From Cephalotus follicularis (lineage: Eukaryota > Streptophyta > Magnoliopsida > Oxalidales > Cephalotaceae), in assembly GCA_001972305.1 (NCBI GenBank), contig BDDD01000999.1:262741-326740 (forward strand): 64,000 nt of DNA. Direction: 5' to 3'. Each line of letters starts with the position of its first letter. Position 1 is the stretch's first letter. A program made the translations under genes and the position numbers. A model generated the notes under the pieces. That model was not told the DNA's origin, ran no database searches, and saw only the letters and a list, made by a program, of their open reading frames with translations. This document shows positions 21,064-33,337 of this stretch, one piece after another.

Positions 21064-21703
21064 TGATATGGAAAAAATCCTATTATAAGCCTGGTGACAC
21101 ACGCCTCAAGGGAAGGGAAATAGGAGTCCTCCTATGGCATGGACACGTGGCACATATCATGTCCACCAGGGAAAGAGCCGCCCAAACAGACTGACAAGCC
21201 ACAAAGGCCACCAGGTCAGACTTGCACGCCCCCGCAGCCACTCGGATAGGCTGACACCCCGTCACGTCAATATGGGAAAAGAGACTGACATGCGGCACAA
21301 CCCTCCAATCCATTAATGGGCTTGCGGCCATAGCCACCAAACGGGGAGGAAATCAAGGGAAATGTCAGGACCACTGACATTCTTTCCCTAGGGGCAACCA
21401 ACTCCCGATTAGACGCTCATCAGTCACAGACATTCCTATAAATACCAGTTCAACAGTCAATACAAAGGTCAGCCATTTTCTAGCACACAAAGAACCTCAA
21501 TACTCTCTGTACAACTGCTAACTTGAGCGTCGGAGTGTCCCCGGGAGAACAACCTCCTGGACCTTCTACCTTTCTCTCTTGCTTGTGCAAGGATCACCAG
21601 CCATTACTAAACACCCTTCCTCGGACAGATTCTAGCATTCCCCTAAAACAAATCAAGCCCTTACACGTGGGGTGCTGTTGAAAGAAAGATTTCTGCATCA
21701 ACA
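21064..21703 (+). repeat. 3' LTR of the outer Tat element
   Basis: It begins TGATATGGAA and ends TGCATCAACA, matching the termini of the inner element's LTRs. It is shorter (640 bp) and diverged in the middle. The TATA box is at 21437-21443. Shared blocks include GAGCGTCGGAGTGTCCCCGG and the terminal CCCTTACACGTGGGGTGCTG. The matching 5' LTR is outside the window, so age cannot be estimated. Confidence 0.9.
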
Positions 21704-22346
21704 CTTATGTTTGTAAAAATAATTCAATTGTGGAATTGAATTATCTTTGAGTGCGAATTTTTTTTTTCTTTCATATTTTTTTAACAAAATTAATTCATGC
21801 AGTTATTGAATTTGATTATTTTGGCTTAAGGAATTAATTCAGCTTTGCAATTTGAATTTTCGGTTCAGCTTTGGTATTTGATTATTCTGTTCAAGTTTTG
21901 GATTGTGATTTCTATTGAGATCGCTCACTTTGTTCCATCCGTTTTTTGTTGTTATTTATTTGGACTACTTTTCTCTGGCTCTCCTTTTTATTGAGCTACA
22001 ATGATTTTTTTTTGTTAGTATGCTTAAAGTCCTTGGTAAAATTATACTTGAGTTGTAACAACCTATGAGGGTATCATAGACATGTTTCTATCTTTATATT
22101 TTTTTCAGACTTGGTATATTTGTTCAGTTCACTTGATATTTCCTTATTTTAGACTTTGATATGTTTGCTCATTTCCTTCAATTCTTTTGATTTATTGATT
22201 CGACTCTTTTAATATTTTGATACTATATTTATTTGAGATTTTAGTTTGTTCCTCTATCAGTTTGTCAATTATTTTTCTTTTATTCTATATTTGTACTGAA
22301 CTTAATGTCTTCTTTATTTGCAATAGGAAAATGTGTGATTGAGAGC
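21704..22346. other. AT-rich sequence between two transposons, no gene seen
   Basis: T-rich DNA without ORFs of interest or recognised repeats. It is probably host DNA between the Tat nest and the solo LTR. Confidence 0.5.
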
Positions 22347-24861
22347 CACCTTGTGACACCCCGTGTCACTTTTACGATGTCGATGTGCATGACGTGAGCA
22401 TAGTATTATTTTTTTATTGTTATTATTGCTATTATAGTAATAAAAAAAATAAAAAAATAAAAAAATTTGATTGAGGCCTGGCGCGTGACAAAAAAAAAAG
22501 AAGGGCTCGGGCGCATTGCGCCCGAGAATGAGAGAGAGTTGCAGAGATAGCGTGAGAGAGAGGGAGAGACGCCGGAGAAGACGCTCGACAAGGCGCCAGA
22601 GGCAGGGGGAGATGGCGGACGACGTGACCACTGCCAGGTATTCTCTTTCTCCCTCCTTTCTTCTTCTCTCTCCTTCCTTCTCTTCCTCTCTACCGACACT
22701 GCCGGCTCTGCTCCGCCGCCGTTTTGATCACGGGTTGGGCTGGTCATGGCCTAGAAGACCACCTCTTTCCATTTCAGTGGTGGTTGAGGCGTGATTCGGC
22801 CGAAGGTGACGGTTGAGACAACTGAGCGAGTTGACTTGCTGTCGCCTCTGCCGCCACTTTTGGCGGCGATTCCCAGTGAGTCTCGGTTACCAACGTGTAG
22901 ACCGGACCTTGTGGAGGCCAGTGGTGGTGTGACCGATGCAATGGTGACTCGGCCAGAGCTCCGGCGCGGCGACAGCCGCCGAGTCTGACCGAGTTTCGGG
23001 CGGAGATGTGTAGGCTTGGTTGTTTTGTGACTTATTTATGAAGTGACCATAATTGTTGGATGACCGGCGAGTTGACTCAGTGAGTCAAACTCACCGCCCA
23101 CGGTGGCTGCCCGTTTCCGAGCAAGTCGCCGTGAGTTTCGATCAGTAATGTGAGTTGATCAGTTGTTTTAGGGGTTGTTTTGAGTGTCGACGGAACCCTA
23201 ACAGGTTGACCGGAATCTGACCGGAGTTTCGATTATGACAAATTATGATTCTAGTATGTATGTCGTAATGATACGTGTTATGTCTATGCAGCGTGAAGGA
23301 TGGTAGAGTTCCAATTGATGACGACCCACAGTTTTTCTGGCGAACCCAGTTTCCGGTAAGTCGCAATTCACTTTCTTTTTCCTGTGCAAAGCCGTTTATT
23401 AAGTTATTGATAATGAATTGTGAGTGGCATGAATGATGGAATTAAGATATGTATTAATAAGTTTGTAATAACTAATGTGTTGGGAATTAGGAGTGAAACT
23501 GAGTTAGTGGAACTAAACAGCTCTTATATGTGCATTCAAGTGGTGTATTTATGCGAATCAGTTACAAGGAGTAGTTATGTGATAAGATGAACAATGGAAT
23601 GAGATATAAGTAGTAAGTTGAATGATAAGTAGATCAGGAATTTGAGAATAAGTAGGATGCAATAGCATTATGGCATTTCATGCATGCAATTTATGTTACG
23701 AGTATAGAACATATTATTCTAAGTCGGCTATGTAATATCTTTGTAGACGAGAATCCTGTATTTGATTCGGATCATCGATGGGCTAGTCCGTGGTAGTAAT
23801 CGACATTGATATAGTGAGTAGAACATCTCCTTCCTTACTTTATCTCATTTGTTGTTGGTATTCCTTGATGCTGGATATTGCCTCTGTTGTGATTTTTAAA
23901 TACCATAGCTTGATGATTCATATGATTGTTGATATCCTGTATTGACGATTCCTAAGCTTGTTGATAGCACTTGTGATTGGTTTCCATCATCATTTATTCA
24001 GAATCCTTTAATAGGCATTCTTGACTGAACCCCTATATTGCTATGAAATAGTTGTGATCGTATGTTCATCCAGTCTTTTGATGTTGTATCTATATGGATT
24101 TTGTGGACATATATGTTTCTGTTGTTGTCGTATATCGGTTTGGCTCCTATGGAGATGTATTTTGTTTTGTTGCTATGTGGCTGAGTGCCTTTGTACATTT
24201 TCGTTGTGAATGGGACGTTCCTTTTCTCTATTCATCAGCTGAGAGTCCTGTTGTTTGCATATGTGCCCTGTGTTCTTGTGAGATATGATATTGGTCGAGA
24301 TTGTATTCCGTTTGTCTTTTGTTGCTATATTCATTGGATTGTGATATGATTTCTGAGCAGTTGTATGCTCGATGTTCTGGGTGATTTGATCACCTTCTCA
24401 CACTTGTGACATTGTGACTTGTTATATTGTGATACTGTGTTATACTTTGATGCTGGGTACCGGGATTATGGATATGTATTACTGGTCTAAGGAGTGGTAT
24501 ATGTTCGACGCTCAACTCTACTTAGTAGGCTCATTGGTCTATGATTGGGTGTTATGTGGAAACAGCCCCCGGGTTCCATACCTGGATCTGCGGCATACTA
24601 TTGTCTATGATGGTATGCTGAGTGTGAGTGCAGCAGAGCTGCTCCATTACCCTCCTATTGGACTGTGTTTGGTTGTTGATATATATTCCACGCGGTCCCT
24701 CGGATGAGGTTGAGTGTGCGGGCGGGTTTTTCGGACGATGGATGGGTCCGTGCACTGATCATGTTGGCCCCTCGTTCGAGGCAGAGGTAGGCACTCTACA
24801 CCGGTGTATGATGGATGATGATCACATCCTGTAGCCTTACCTAATATTATTGCTGCAGCGG

Positions 24862-24932
24862 TTATGATATGACGCCATTTGATTTGGCGGGGATATGATA
24901 TGACGCCATGTGATTTGGCGGGGATATGAGGC
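24862..24932 (+). repeat. Two-copy 31-bp direct repeat inside the solo LTR
   Basis: The phrase atatgacgccatNtgatttggcgggg occurs twice with a 31-bp period (GACGCCA at 24871 and 24902). Each copy contains GCCA and TGGC words that could pair. Confidence 0.85.
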
Positions 24933-25545
24933 AGTGACATCATTGGTACCAGCATCCCCTTATATTTTGTTGTTTATGATTCTTTGGGCACATATTACAT
25001 TCTTGATGTTTGATATTTGATTTATGATCGTATCTTTGAGTTTTGATATTCAGATACTTGGATTTATTGTGACTCTCATGTATTTGATTCTGTCTAGATT
25101 TGATATTCATTCAGTGGACTTCCTTGATAAGTCCTTGGTTAATTCACTGTGAGTCCATCGTATTGTATAGTATTGACTTGATCATTGAGATTGTTTCATG
25201 GATTCTTACGTTATTGCATTGATGAGTTTGAGCGTTCTTTTATGGAGCTCTTTCCTTAAGCATTGAGTTTGCATCCATAAAGTACCTTATTCTACCTTGT
25301 GCTTGTAGTCTTGTTCATATTAGAGCCCCTTTTTATTTCTGTTGTTGAGATTTGAGCTTTGTTTCTATGGATTTACATTATTTCCTTTTTGTTGCTTATT
25401 CACTTGACTACATTATGTCAGTTTCAATGTGGCGCTTTGTTAATGTCTATGTTCACATTATGGAGCCATTGTTGAGTATCGAGATTTTCTTCTCGGATTT
25501 CGTTTATGCTTGCGTATCTTGATTTTTTTTTGAGAGTTAACGTTT

Positions 25546-25630
25546 GTGGAACTTGATATCCTTCGAGGATCTCGATATCCCCTTGTGATCTCGATATCCC
25601 TTTGTGATCTCGATATCCTTTTGTGGATCA
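25546..25630 (+). repeat. Short CTCGATATCC tandem repeat inside the solo LTR
   Basis: The phrase (t)ctcgatatcccttKtgat is repeated about four times with a period near 20 bp. A diverged copy continues to about 25680. Confidence 0.75.
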
Positions 25631-26433
25631 TGAATTGTTATGGATCTTGACATCTTCTGTTGATTTTGACTATCCTTTTGGACCTTGATTTCATTTCTTG
25701 CTGTAGATTTACATTGTATTCTACTATGCGCTTAAATCATTTCTCTTTTTATTCGGTATATAGTTATGGGAGATGTATTTATTGTTTCTACTCACTTAGT
25801 CATTTGGACTAACCCCCTCTCTTTTCTTTCCCCTCCCAGATAAAGGCAAGATGGTAAGCAATTGCTGAGTTTATTTTTCGGTAGATGATGGATCACGAGG
25901 GCAAGGCATGCTACCAGGATTTCAACACATGCATATTTCCACAACATCATCATTTAAATTATGCAATTACTTATGGCTTATTACAAAGATGATTTTCTTT
26001 ATGGTTTTGCTTTTAAAGGGCTGGACCCTACATATTTACCTTGCATATTTGGATAAAATGGTTGAGGCTGAGCCCAACCCATGTTTACTGCTTTTAATTT
26101 GTGGTTTGCTGAGGGCTGCTGAGTCCCATTATAAATTGTTGATTCCTCCTTCGAGAGTGTGAATATAAATCGTATTTTTCTTTACAGGGGGTATAGTCTG
26201 ATAAACGGATACTACATGCCCGATTTTCGTAAAAAATTTAAGAGTTAGAAAAATTTTCAAAGTTTTGGAATCTTTAACTTTATGATTTTCAAATTTGTTT
26301 ACATAGCTTTAAACGACTTTCGAAACGGTTTTAAGCTATCACGTGGAGTTTCCGAAATGAGGCTTGTCACGTGATAGTCACATCCGTTCCCGGTAGGTTA
26401 TCGGTTGTTGTCGGGAACGGGTGTGACACACCT

Positions 26434-27247
26434 ATTATCCATAGATTTTCTCGAAGGTCAAATGATTTTATTTCTAATTTTAGATCTCAGTTTTCAATTA
26501 AATATTCACTCAGAAACCATTATGGTTGTTTTTGAATTTTAAATTTCTTATTTTAGAAATTAATGTTTTTCATTGATAAATTTGAGTCCCTCGCATTAGT
26601 GCGTGACATTTTGTCAGCTCAGAATTGTGATTTTATAGTCCAGGTGTCACCTAGTAAGGTGTAACTACTTAAAAATCTCGATTGTTATAAACAAAAATAA
26701 GGAGACTATGATCATCTCATTTTTCTCAATTTTTATAAATTAATATACCTATTAATTTTATTTTATAAAGTTAATTGTTAAATTTTATAATCTATTTACA
26801 GAGATAATACATATCAATTTTTAAATCAATAAAAATCCTGTAAATATGTTAGTAAATTATCATAAATTATCAAAAATTTGACGATGGCTTAACGTAATAT
26901 TGTAAATATAATAAAAATAATAATTAGAGATTCTCATTTTAAAAAAAAAAATCAGAATAAATTTTTTAAAAAAATATATGTTTTTATAAAATTGAAAAAA
27001 AAAATTGAGTGAGAAATTGAAATTACCACAATCCAAACTAGGGACGGCATTCAACAAACTGATATCTCTTTCCAAATTGGATCTTTGGTATGGGAGCAGC
27101 CATCCCACAGCACAGGCACCACTTTCCATCGGATTCACTTCTGACAATCTCTCTCTCTCTCTCTCAAGCAATCATCTCGATTATTGTCCTCTTATGAAAT
27201 CGAAGATCTCAATTTTTATTAACTCACTGTCTCTCCCTGTCTCTCCG
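26434..27247 (+). promoter_or_regulatory. Probable promoter and first, non-coding exon of the NRG2-like gene
   Basis: AT-rich to about 27000, then a less AT-rich segment with a CT microsatellite (27149-27165) of the kind common in plant 5' leaders, ending at a GT (27248, ctctccg/gtatgt). The leader is probably about 27050-27247. A TATA-like run is near 26984. The transcription start is not determinable from sequence, so this is inference from position and composition. Confidence 0.4.
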
Positions 27248-28397
27248 GTATGTTACCAACATTTACTCTTTCAATTTTGTACATTTCGGATTGTATTGTT
27301 CTTAGTTTTAAAGGGAAATCCTAGAAATTACTGTAGATGGGTAAGATTGAATTGCCCTTTTTTTTGGATATAAAGGATTCTTGGTTTTGTCTGATTATAA
27401 ATTTCTAATCTTGTATTGATTTCAGATGATGGGTTTTTTTTTTAATCTTTCGTTGCTGTTGTCTCTTTGGATGAATTTTTAATCTGATTTGCGTGTTACC
27501 ATAGATAGAACCTTATTTGGGATGCAGTTTTTGATTCACTGAAGAGAGTTTTCTTCTTGGTTAATGCAAAGACCAAATAGATGGGAATTGTTGTTATATC
27601 TATTTTTTAGTGCGTGGTACACTTATATTTGGAGAGAAAGTTTCGTGGTTTTTCTCTTAAATTGTAAGTCTTTTTTTTTTTTTTTTAAATTTGTTTCTTC
27701 TGCTTCAATGTTTTAGTTTTTTGAATTGAAGTTGATATGTCATATAGATATCCTTCTTCACGCCCTTTTAAATAAATGTTTTGTCTTTTAAATCAAATAC
27801 TTTAGGTTTACCTGTTCTAACTATTTAAAAGCATTCTCTCTGATTTTAAAATTATTCCCTCAGTCATAATTTTAAGGTTTTGTTTCATTTTCTTATTTCT
27901 CTTCATTCCCAGTGTAGAGTGTTGCATTTGTGATTTGTTGACATGTAATATGTTGCAGTTACTGTAGTTATATTCGTTATTTAATTCCTAAAAGTAAATA
28001 ATGGGGAGCTGATATCTCAGACCACAGTTCTACTTTGTTTTTCTTTGTTTCTTCCATTATGGTAGTTCTTTTTTCCTTCTTAATTTCTTTTTAAGTTACT
28101 CTTTGTTTTTTTAAAATTAAAATAGAATGTACAACATAAGACCAAATGAAAGGAAAAATTTATTATACCATAATATGTTAAAGGAATAGATATCTAGGTA
28201 TAAAATCCAGTCAAGATTGATAAATTAAAATTTATTCTGTATGAAAATGAATATGTGCTATAAATTCTCCAAAAGGGGAAAAAGAGAGCAAATGAAGTAT
28301 CCAACATGTGCTGATTGGCTATTTAGATCCAGATAGTTTTCTCTCTTTTTTGAAATTTAATTTCAAGTGATTGCTTAACAAGGGGAACATCCAACAG
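27248..28397 (+). other. Probable 5'-UTR intron of the NRG2-like gene
   Basis: T-rich DNA of about 1.15 kb from ctctccg/GTATGT to CCAACAG/tcatacttg, 14 bases before the start codon. It contains several poly-T runs and no ORF. A leader intron is plausible for a plant gene with a CT-rich first exon. The acceptor is uncertain; others (for example near 28337) are possible. Confidence 0.4.
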
Positions 28398-28411
28398 TCA
28401 TACTTGTGAAC

Positions 28412-29528
28412 ATGGGGATTTCAAGCTCTAAATTAGATGAAGATAAAGCCCTGCAGCTATGTCGTGAAAGGAAGAAGTTCATTAGGCAAGCACTTGATGG
28501 CAGGTGCTCGCTAGCAACTGCTCATGTTATGTATATTCAGTCGCTAAGAAATACAGGAACTGCTCTTAGGAAGTTTTTTGAACTTGAAGCTGCAATTGAG
28601 TCTTCTTTGTACACTTCTACTGCTGCAACACCAGAGCCACTTGTTTTAACTGAGAAGTCCATTTCCCAGTTTACCTTCTCATCTCCAACCTTGTCACAAC
28701 CTGTAGATGCAACTGAAAATCTTTCTCCATCTTCTTCTTCTCCCAGATCTAGCCAGTTTCATGCAAATCATATGAGATTTGGGAGTTTTTCTTCGCAAAA
28801 AGTTGAAGAGAAACCACCTTTACACGTGACAGGGACAATTACCACATCAAGTACCCCGGAAAACGCCACACCTCGTTCCACTGAAACACTGGAAGCATTA
28901 CCATTTGAAGCTTCAATGCCATCAAGAACACCAGCCTGGGATTACTTTAATTTTTTCCATCCAATTGACCATCAATTTTCTTTCCAAGAAGGAAAAGGAG
29001 TGAACCAAGGATTGGAGAATGCTGATGATATAAGGCGGCTTAGGGAAGAGGAGGGCGTTCCAGAGTTGGAAGATGAAGAAGAGAAAGCTTCTTTTCATGA
29101 AGGAAGAGAATCTCAAGATTCAGAAGATGAATTTGATGAGCCTCCCACAGATACTTTGGTACGAAGTTTTGAAAATCTTAATAGGGTACATGATCGTGGT
29201 GTCGCTACTTCTTCACCTACTGTGCCTTCTGCAGGAAGTGTTGCTTCAGAAGCCGACTTCTTAAACGGGGAGAAAAGCAAATCTCCTGATTTCTCACCAT
29301 TGAGATCCAAACCGTCAGCCGTCACTGCTCCAAGTGATGCACAGAAGACACCAGTAAAAGAAGATTGTATTGGAAATAAAGTTGCCCCTAAGGACATCTT
29401 TTCAAGCATGAAAGACATTGAATTTCTCTTTATAAAAGCTTCTGAGGCTGGGAAAGAAGTTCCAAGGATGCTTGAAGCAAATAAACTGCATTTTCGTCCA
29501 ATAATTACTGGGAAAGAGAGTAAGAGTA

Positions 29529-29569
<41 letters not shown>

Positions 29570-32500
29570 GTAGGTAAACAAACTTTTTTTTTGACATATT
29601 TTCAAAGAAACGTTTATTTATTTCAATGCGTTTAAATACTGTGGGAAATCAGCTGATGTAAGTTGGTCAACAGCTTTTTAACAGGAAAATTCTTATCATG
29701 GCAGGTGGGTCAGTGGCATCTAAATTCTTGAATGCCTGTTTCTCTTGTAGGCAAGACCCTAGCCAAGTTCAAGAAGGTAGGTCTCCTTGGCTCTGTATTT
29801 GCAAATTACTTACTTCCTCTGTTAACCAAAAATGCAAATATGAGAAATAGAGAACACCATCTTTCTGTGTAATTGAGGAGTCGCAGATCATATTATGATG
29901 GAGTTCGATCAATGTGGGCACTGCCTTTGTAGTGTCTATCATATGGATGCGATTATTGTTTGTATCAATATTTTATAGTTTTAGCGATAACGGTGATTTA
30001 TCTGATTTATACACAGATTCTTTAGCATTTCTTTCTTAACTTTCTGAAACGTATATTTTTGTATTTGTAAATAAGTTGTAAATCTTGGAGTGCTTAACAT
30101 ACAGATGCTGTTATACAATTTTGTCAATGTGGATTAAACATGCATGATGCCTATAAAATGTAATCAATATGCACAGACTGTCCTAGGATGTTTTTAAAAT
30201 ATTTGTGACCATAAATGCTCGAAAAGATATTTCTCTGGATTAAAACTAAAATATATATTGTCACATGATAAGTGAAGCAATTTGTTCGCGTTCCAATATT
30301 ATAGCATATATGTGGATGATAAATTAAAATACCATTTAGTGAACCGGCATATTCTCCTATCCATATTTGGAGGTTTAGCTGTGAGGATTTGGATATATTG
30401 TTATGGCTGTTCAAGCTATAACAGAGCTTTTGGAGGAGGGCGTTCTGTTTGGAATATAGTAAAGGGAGAGTGGGAAGGCTCTGGAAATCGTTAGGAGTAC
30501 TCATGATGCTAATCAGCTTAAAGGTATAAGGAAATGATATAGATAGGAACAGGAATTTTTTAAGGTGCGCAATGAGAGTAGTCAAGTTTTACCGTGTTTT
30601 GTGATGTGGGGATGTAATTTTTATATTGCCTCATGAAATTTCATAGTTTTGGGCAAATCCTTTTTTTTTTTTTTAACTTTATACTTCTACTAAAAACCTA
30701 TTCTAATACCCTTTAAGCTTCATTAGTGTTATTAAGCTCCATTTTCTCCCACTTTCTCTTGAGATTGAGTTCTTAGGATTGCACATCCCTAATTCACAAT
30801 ATTTCAAACTATTTTCTCCTCAAGACTTCCAATCAAATTTTGTTTGTTTCCACGTTCCTACTAGCGATTGAAAACTAATGGATGTAATTTTGTGGAGGTT
30901 TCTTGGTATTTGTCCATTAAAGGTGATCTTTCATGGTTTGGTGATTAAAGCTTCTAGTGGGGTTTACAAAAGTCATCTATTATTTATTTCTTCATCTTGT
31001 GGGTTATGGATAAAAGACAGAGGATGTCTTCGTTGATGATACATTCTTGAAGCGGCTGATGATGATGGATTTGATCTTGATTTGGATATGGATTATTTTT
31101 AAAGAACACTTGTGACTTGAATAATGACTACTTGAGATTTGTGGACTTTTTTGTTATGACTTATGCCATGTATTGTATGGACAAATATGCATAATGGTTT
31201 ATTTTTTGATATACTAGTGAGGGACTAGTTGGAGCTTTTGGTATTATTACTAGTGGACTAATTGTAATTTTGAAACCCATTCTACATTAGGGAATATGGA
31301 TGCAAACGTTAGTGTGTTACCTTCTACCTTACTGAAAACAGTTTTATTTTGCTCCTTTCTGTGTTCTTTATTTGTGTATGTGTTCCTATTTTTTATTTTA
31401 TACATGTATTATTTAAAATCATTTTATAAATTTGTAAACACATCTTACAATATACAATTTGAAAAATCAGGAAATCGATATACGATGCACGATTTGACAA
31501 GTATGGTTTTGGGTACTAGTGAACATAAGGTAAAACCAACAACCAAAAAGAGGAAAGTTAGTTAAAACAACATAGAAGCTCTACCTGCTAGTTTGAGGAA
31601 AGCAATAACAGGAACTCTGAAAAAAAAAAACAAAAAAAGTTACAAGGACTAATCATTTTTTCAACCGACTTTCTATGCAAGAAAAATATGGAGGGAACCT
31701 TTTTGTTCCAATTCTCCTTAATGTTTATATTGTCTTTATGAACCCATGAACGTTAAGACGCTTTAAGAAAATGGGCTGCTAGGTTCCCTCCATTTTGCTA
31801 AATCTGATTTAGACTTCTTGGCAAGTTCGATCGACAATTTGCTAATCAGAATGCTTTCTGTTTTGAAAACTTCTTCTATTCCTCTACTTTCCATGTGTGG
31901 TACTACTGCAGCAGCAAACCGAACTCCCCAATCAAAGTTGCTGCATTTTCTGCTTTGCAGTTCTCAACCATCCATTGTATTTCTCGTCGCCAACTGATTG
32001 CTTTTTTTTTCTTCTTAATGCCACATCTAGGCAAGATTGCTTTCCATATGCAATTGTATTTCTTAACTCTATTTCAATAGCTAAGATTTAGCCGAATTGA
32101 GGCATGCTTATAGAGTATACAAAAGACTCGAGTCTACTTTGAAATAATAGCTTCTTAATCGTCCTTACATTTCGAAGTTACATTGTCCAAGATTGTTTCA
32201 CAAACCATACAAAAATGTATAGAAAATATTTGCCAGTAGACATATGGCACTGTTTATTTTTTAAAATGTGTTTGTGTGGCAATGATAATGTTTTTCATCT
32301 AGGCAATAACGTGGCAGTGTTAACTAATTCATGCATGGTGACTAATTGAACATATTTTTTATGACTATTCTAGCTTCGTCTCTTTTATATATCTCAAATG
32401 CTATTTAATAAGTTTTCTCAGTTCAATTTTTATTTGTTCAGAACCCGCTCAAACTGTTGTGAAGTACCTAACTTGGCATAGGACAGCATCTTCTCGATCA

Positions 32501-32656
32501 TCTTCATCCAGGAATCCTCTAGGAATAAACTCAAAAGATGAAATTGAAGACCTTTCCAATAATCTTGTTGAAAATTTCTGCATGATCTCAGGTAGTCATG
32601 CCTCAACCTTGGATAGGTTATATGCATGGGAGAGGAAGCTTTATGATGAAGTAAAG
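28412..32656 (+). CDS. DUF630/DUF632 protein, NRG2 / REL2-like, first three coding exons only
   Basis: Exons 28412-29519, 29705-29776 and 32442-32656 join in frame (1395 nt, 465 codons) with GT..AG introns. The start ATG gives MGISSSKLDEDKALQLC. Gly2 and Ser6 fit N-myristoylation, suggesting membrane attachment. Residues 1-60 are DUF630 (ERKKFIRQALDGRCSLA). Residues 70-310 are Ser/Pro- and acid-rich, probably disordered. DUF632 begins about residue 325 (KDIFSSMKDIEFLF, EVPRMLEANKLHFRPI) and continues in exons 2 and 3 (KYLTWHRTASSRSSSSRNPL, SGSHASTLDRLYAWERKLYD). Family members include Arabidopsis NRG2 (nitrate signalling) and rice REL2 (leaf shape). Usual length is roughly 700-850 residues, so the C-terminal half is missing here. 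Exon 3 ends in a good donor (gtaaag/GTATTA, phase 0). Confidence 0.9.
29520..29704 (+). other. Intron 1 with tandem donors and a (CT)n microsatellite
   Basis: Two donors six bases apart (GTAAGA at 29520, GTAAGT at 29526) are both in frame; the second adds two codons. A run of about 17 CT units (29532-29566) follows directly. The acceptor is catggcag/GTGGGTCA. Confidence 0.75.
29777..32441 (+). other. Intron 2 of the NRG2-like gene (2.67 kb)
   Basis: Starts aagaag/GTAGGT and ends TTTGTTCAG/aacccgct. It is AT-rich with poly-T and poly-A runs (30660, 31620). Short ORFs such as 31296-31565 show no recognisable domain. I see no clear transposon ends, though 30840-31570 could be a decayed insertion. 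Confidence 0.75.
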
Positions 32657-33337
32657 GTATTACGGATTCCTAGAATATTAGTATTAATGTTAGGGAGAGC
32701 TTGGTATGCTACAACAAATTTTTGCTAAGTGAGATTGCAGGGTAAGTGATTACTTTGGTGCACTTGATACGCTACTATATGTATTTTTACTTTTGCAGAG
32801 TTAGTTTGCAAATAGTAAAGTAGACACAAAACATAGTGGGCCCCTTGCCAAGTTGCTTTTTTTCCAGGCAAATTGCCTGCAATCACTTACCCAGGGTATA
32901 CCTGCGTAAGTTGGATTGAACATAGTGAAAACTCGTTGTAACATACCCAGCGTCCCCTTACAATTTGTTGGTGTGGTTTGTGTTTGTTAGGTGAAGGTCT
33001 TGCTAGAAATATCGGATTTTCATGTGGGGTAGGATATGACAAGTTCATGTGGAGTGATTGATAAAAAGCATGAAATTGAACGCTTATAAAACGCAATTTG
33101 TGCTCTGATGATCAAGTTGCGTAACTTTAGGACTGAATGAAAATAATAAGGAAATTCCATCTATGAAGCTCGTGATTTTTTAAATATCTGAAGGATATCT
33201 GCTAGCTTTGCTTGACACAATTATTGTTCGTATGGTTATTGCGAATGCCATCAAAATAATGATCCTACGATCCTGATCCTAAACGGGATCGTTGTGAGTT
33301 TTCTATTGGGTATGATCCCGATCTTGATCTTAGGATT
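32657..33337 (+). other. Start of intron 3, or sequence after gene truncation
   Basis: Non-coding DNA following the exon 3 donor. No further DUF632 coding is seen here or anywhere to 64000. It ends at the target duplication of a LINE insertion. Confidence 0.6.

Larger units (their letters stand above)
1..21703 (+). mobile_element. Outer Ty3/gypsy Tat-type LTR retrotransposon, 5' end outside the window, split by a nested element
   Basis: The window opens inside the gag gene of this element. Its gag-pol remnants run to 4532, a non-coding spacer to 5500, then a second Tat element (5501-17034 plus one 5-bp duplication) interrupts it. It resumes at 17040 with an antisense gene (20090-17389), a 68-bp tandem repeat, a polypurine tract and a 3' LTR ending at 21703. 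Tat membership is inferred from the CX3HX3-4H-type gag knuckle, the second RNase H-like domain after RT, and the long antisense-coding region between integrase and 3' LTR. The pol genes carry many stops and frameshifts, so this copy cannot be autonomous. Its 5' LTR would lie to the left of the window. Confidence 0.9.
22347..26433 (+). mobile_element. 4.08-kb solo LTR with target duplication CACCT
   Basis: The LTR is 22352-26428. It begins TGTGACACCCCG, ends GAACGGGTGTGACA, and is flanked by CACCT at 22347-22351 and 26429-26433. No primer site, polypurine tract or coding domain is inside, so it is a single LTR left by LTR-LTR recombination. Long LTRs with GGGTGTGACA ends suggest a Del/Tekay-type chromovirus, and that terminal motif sets the strand. 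A GC-rich GAGAGA-containing block at 22500-22990 resembles a promoter/leader. ORFs within it (for example 24414-24707) look like chance. It also holds short direct repeats at 24862-24932 and 25546-25630. Confidence 0.85.

Noticed and set aside
24414..24707. 97-codon open frame in the 4-kb solo LTR
   Set aside because: It sits inside a sequence with clean LTR ends, has no homology I recognise, and similar ORFs occur on the other strand.
26434..27171. 103-codon minus-strand ORF at 27171-26860
   Set aside because: It is a run through AT-rich and poly-Phe codons overlapping the probable leader of the NRG2-like gene.
31296..31565. 89-codon ORF in intron 2
   Set aside because: Hydrophobic start in T-rich DNA, no domain recognised, no surrounding gene signals. 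At most a relic of an old insertion.
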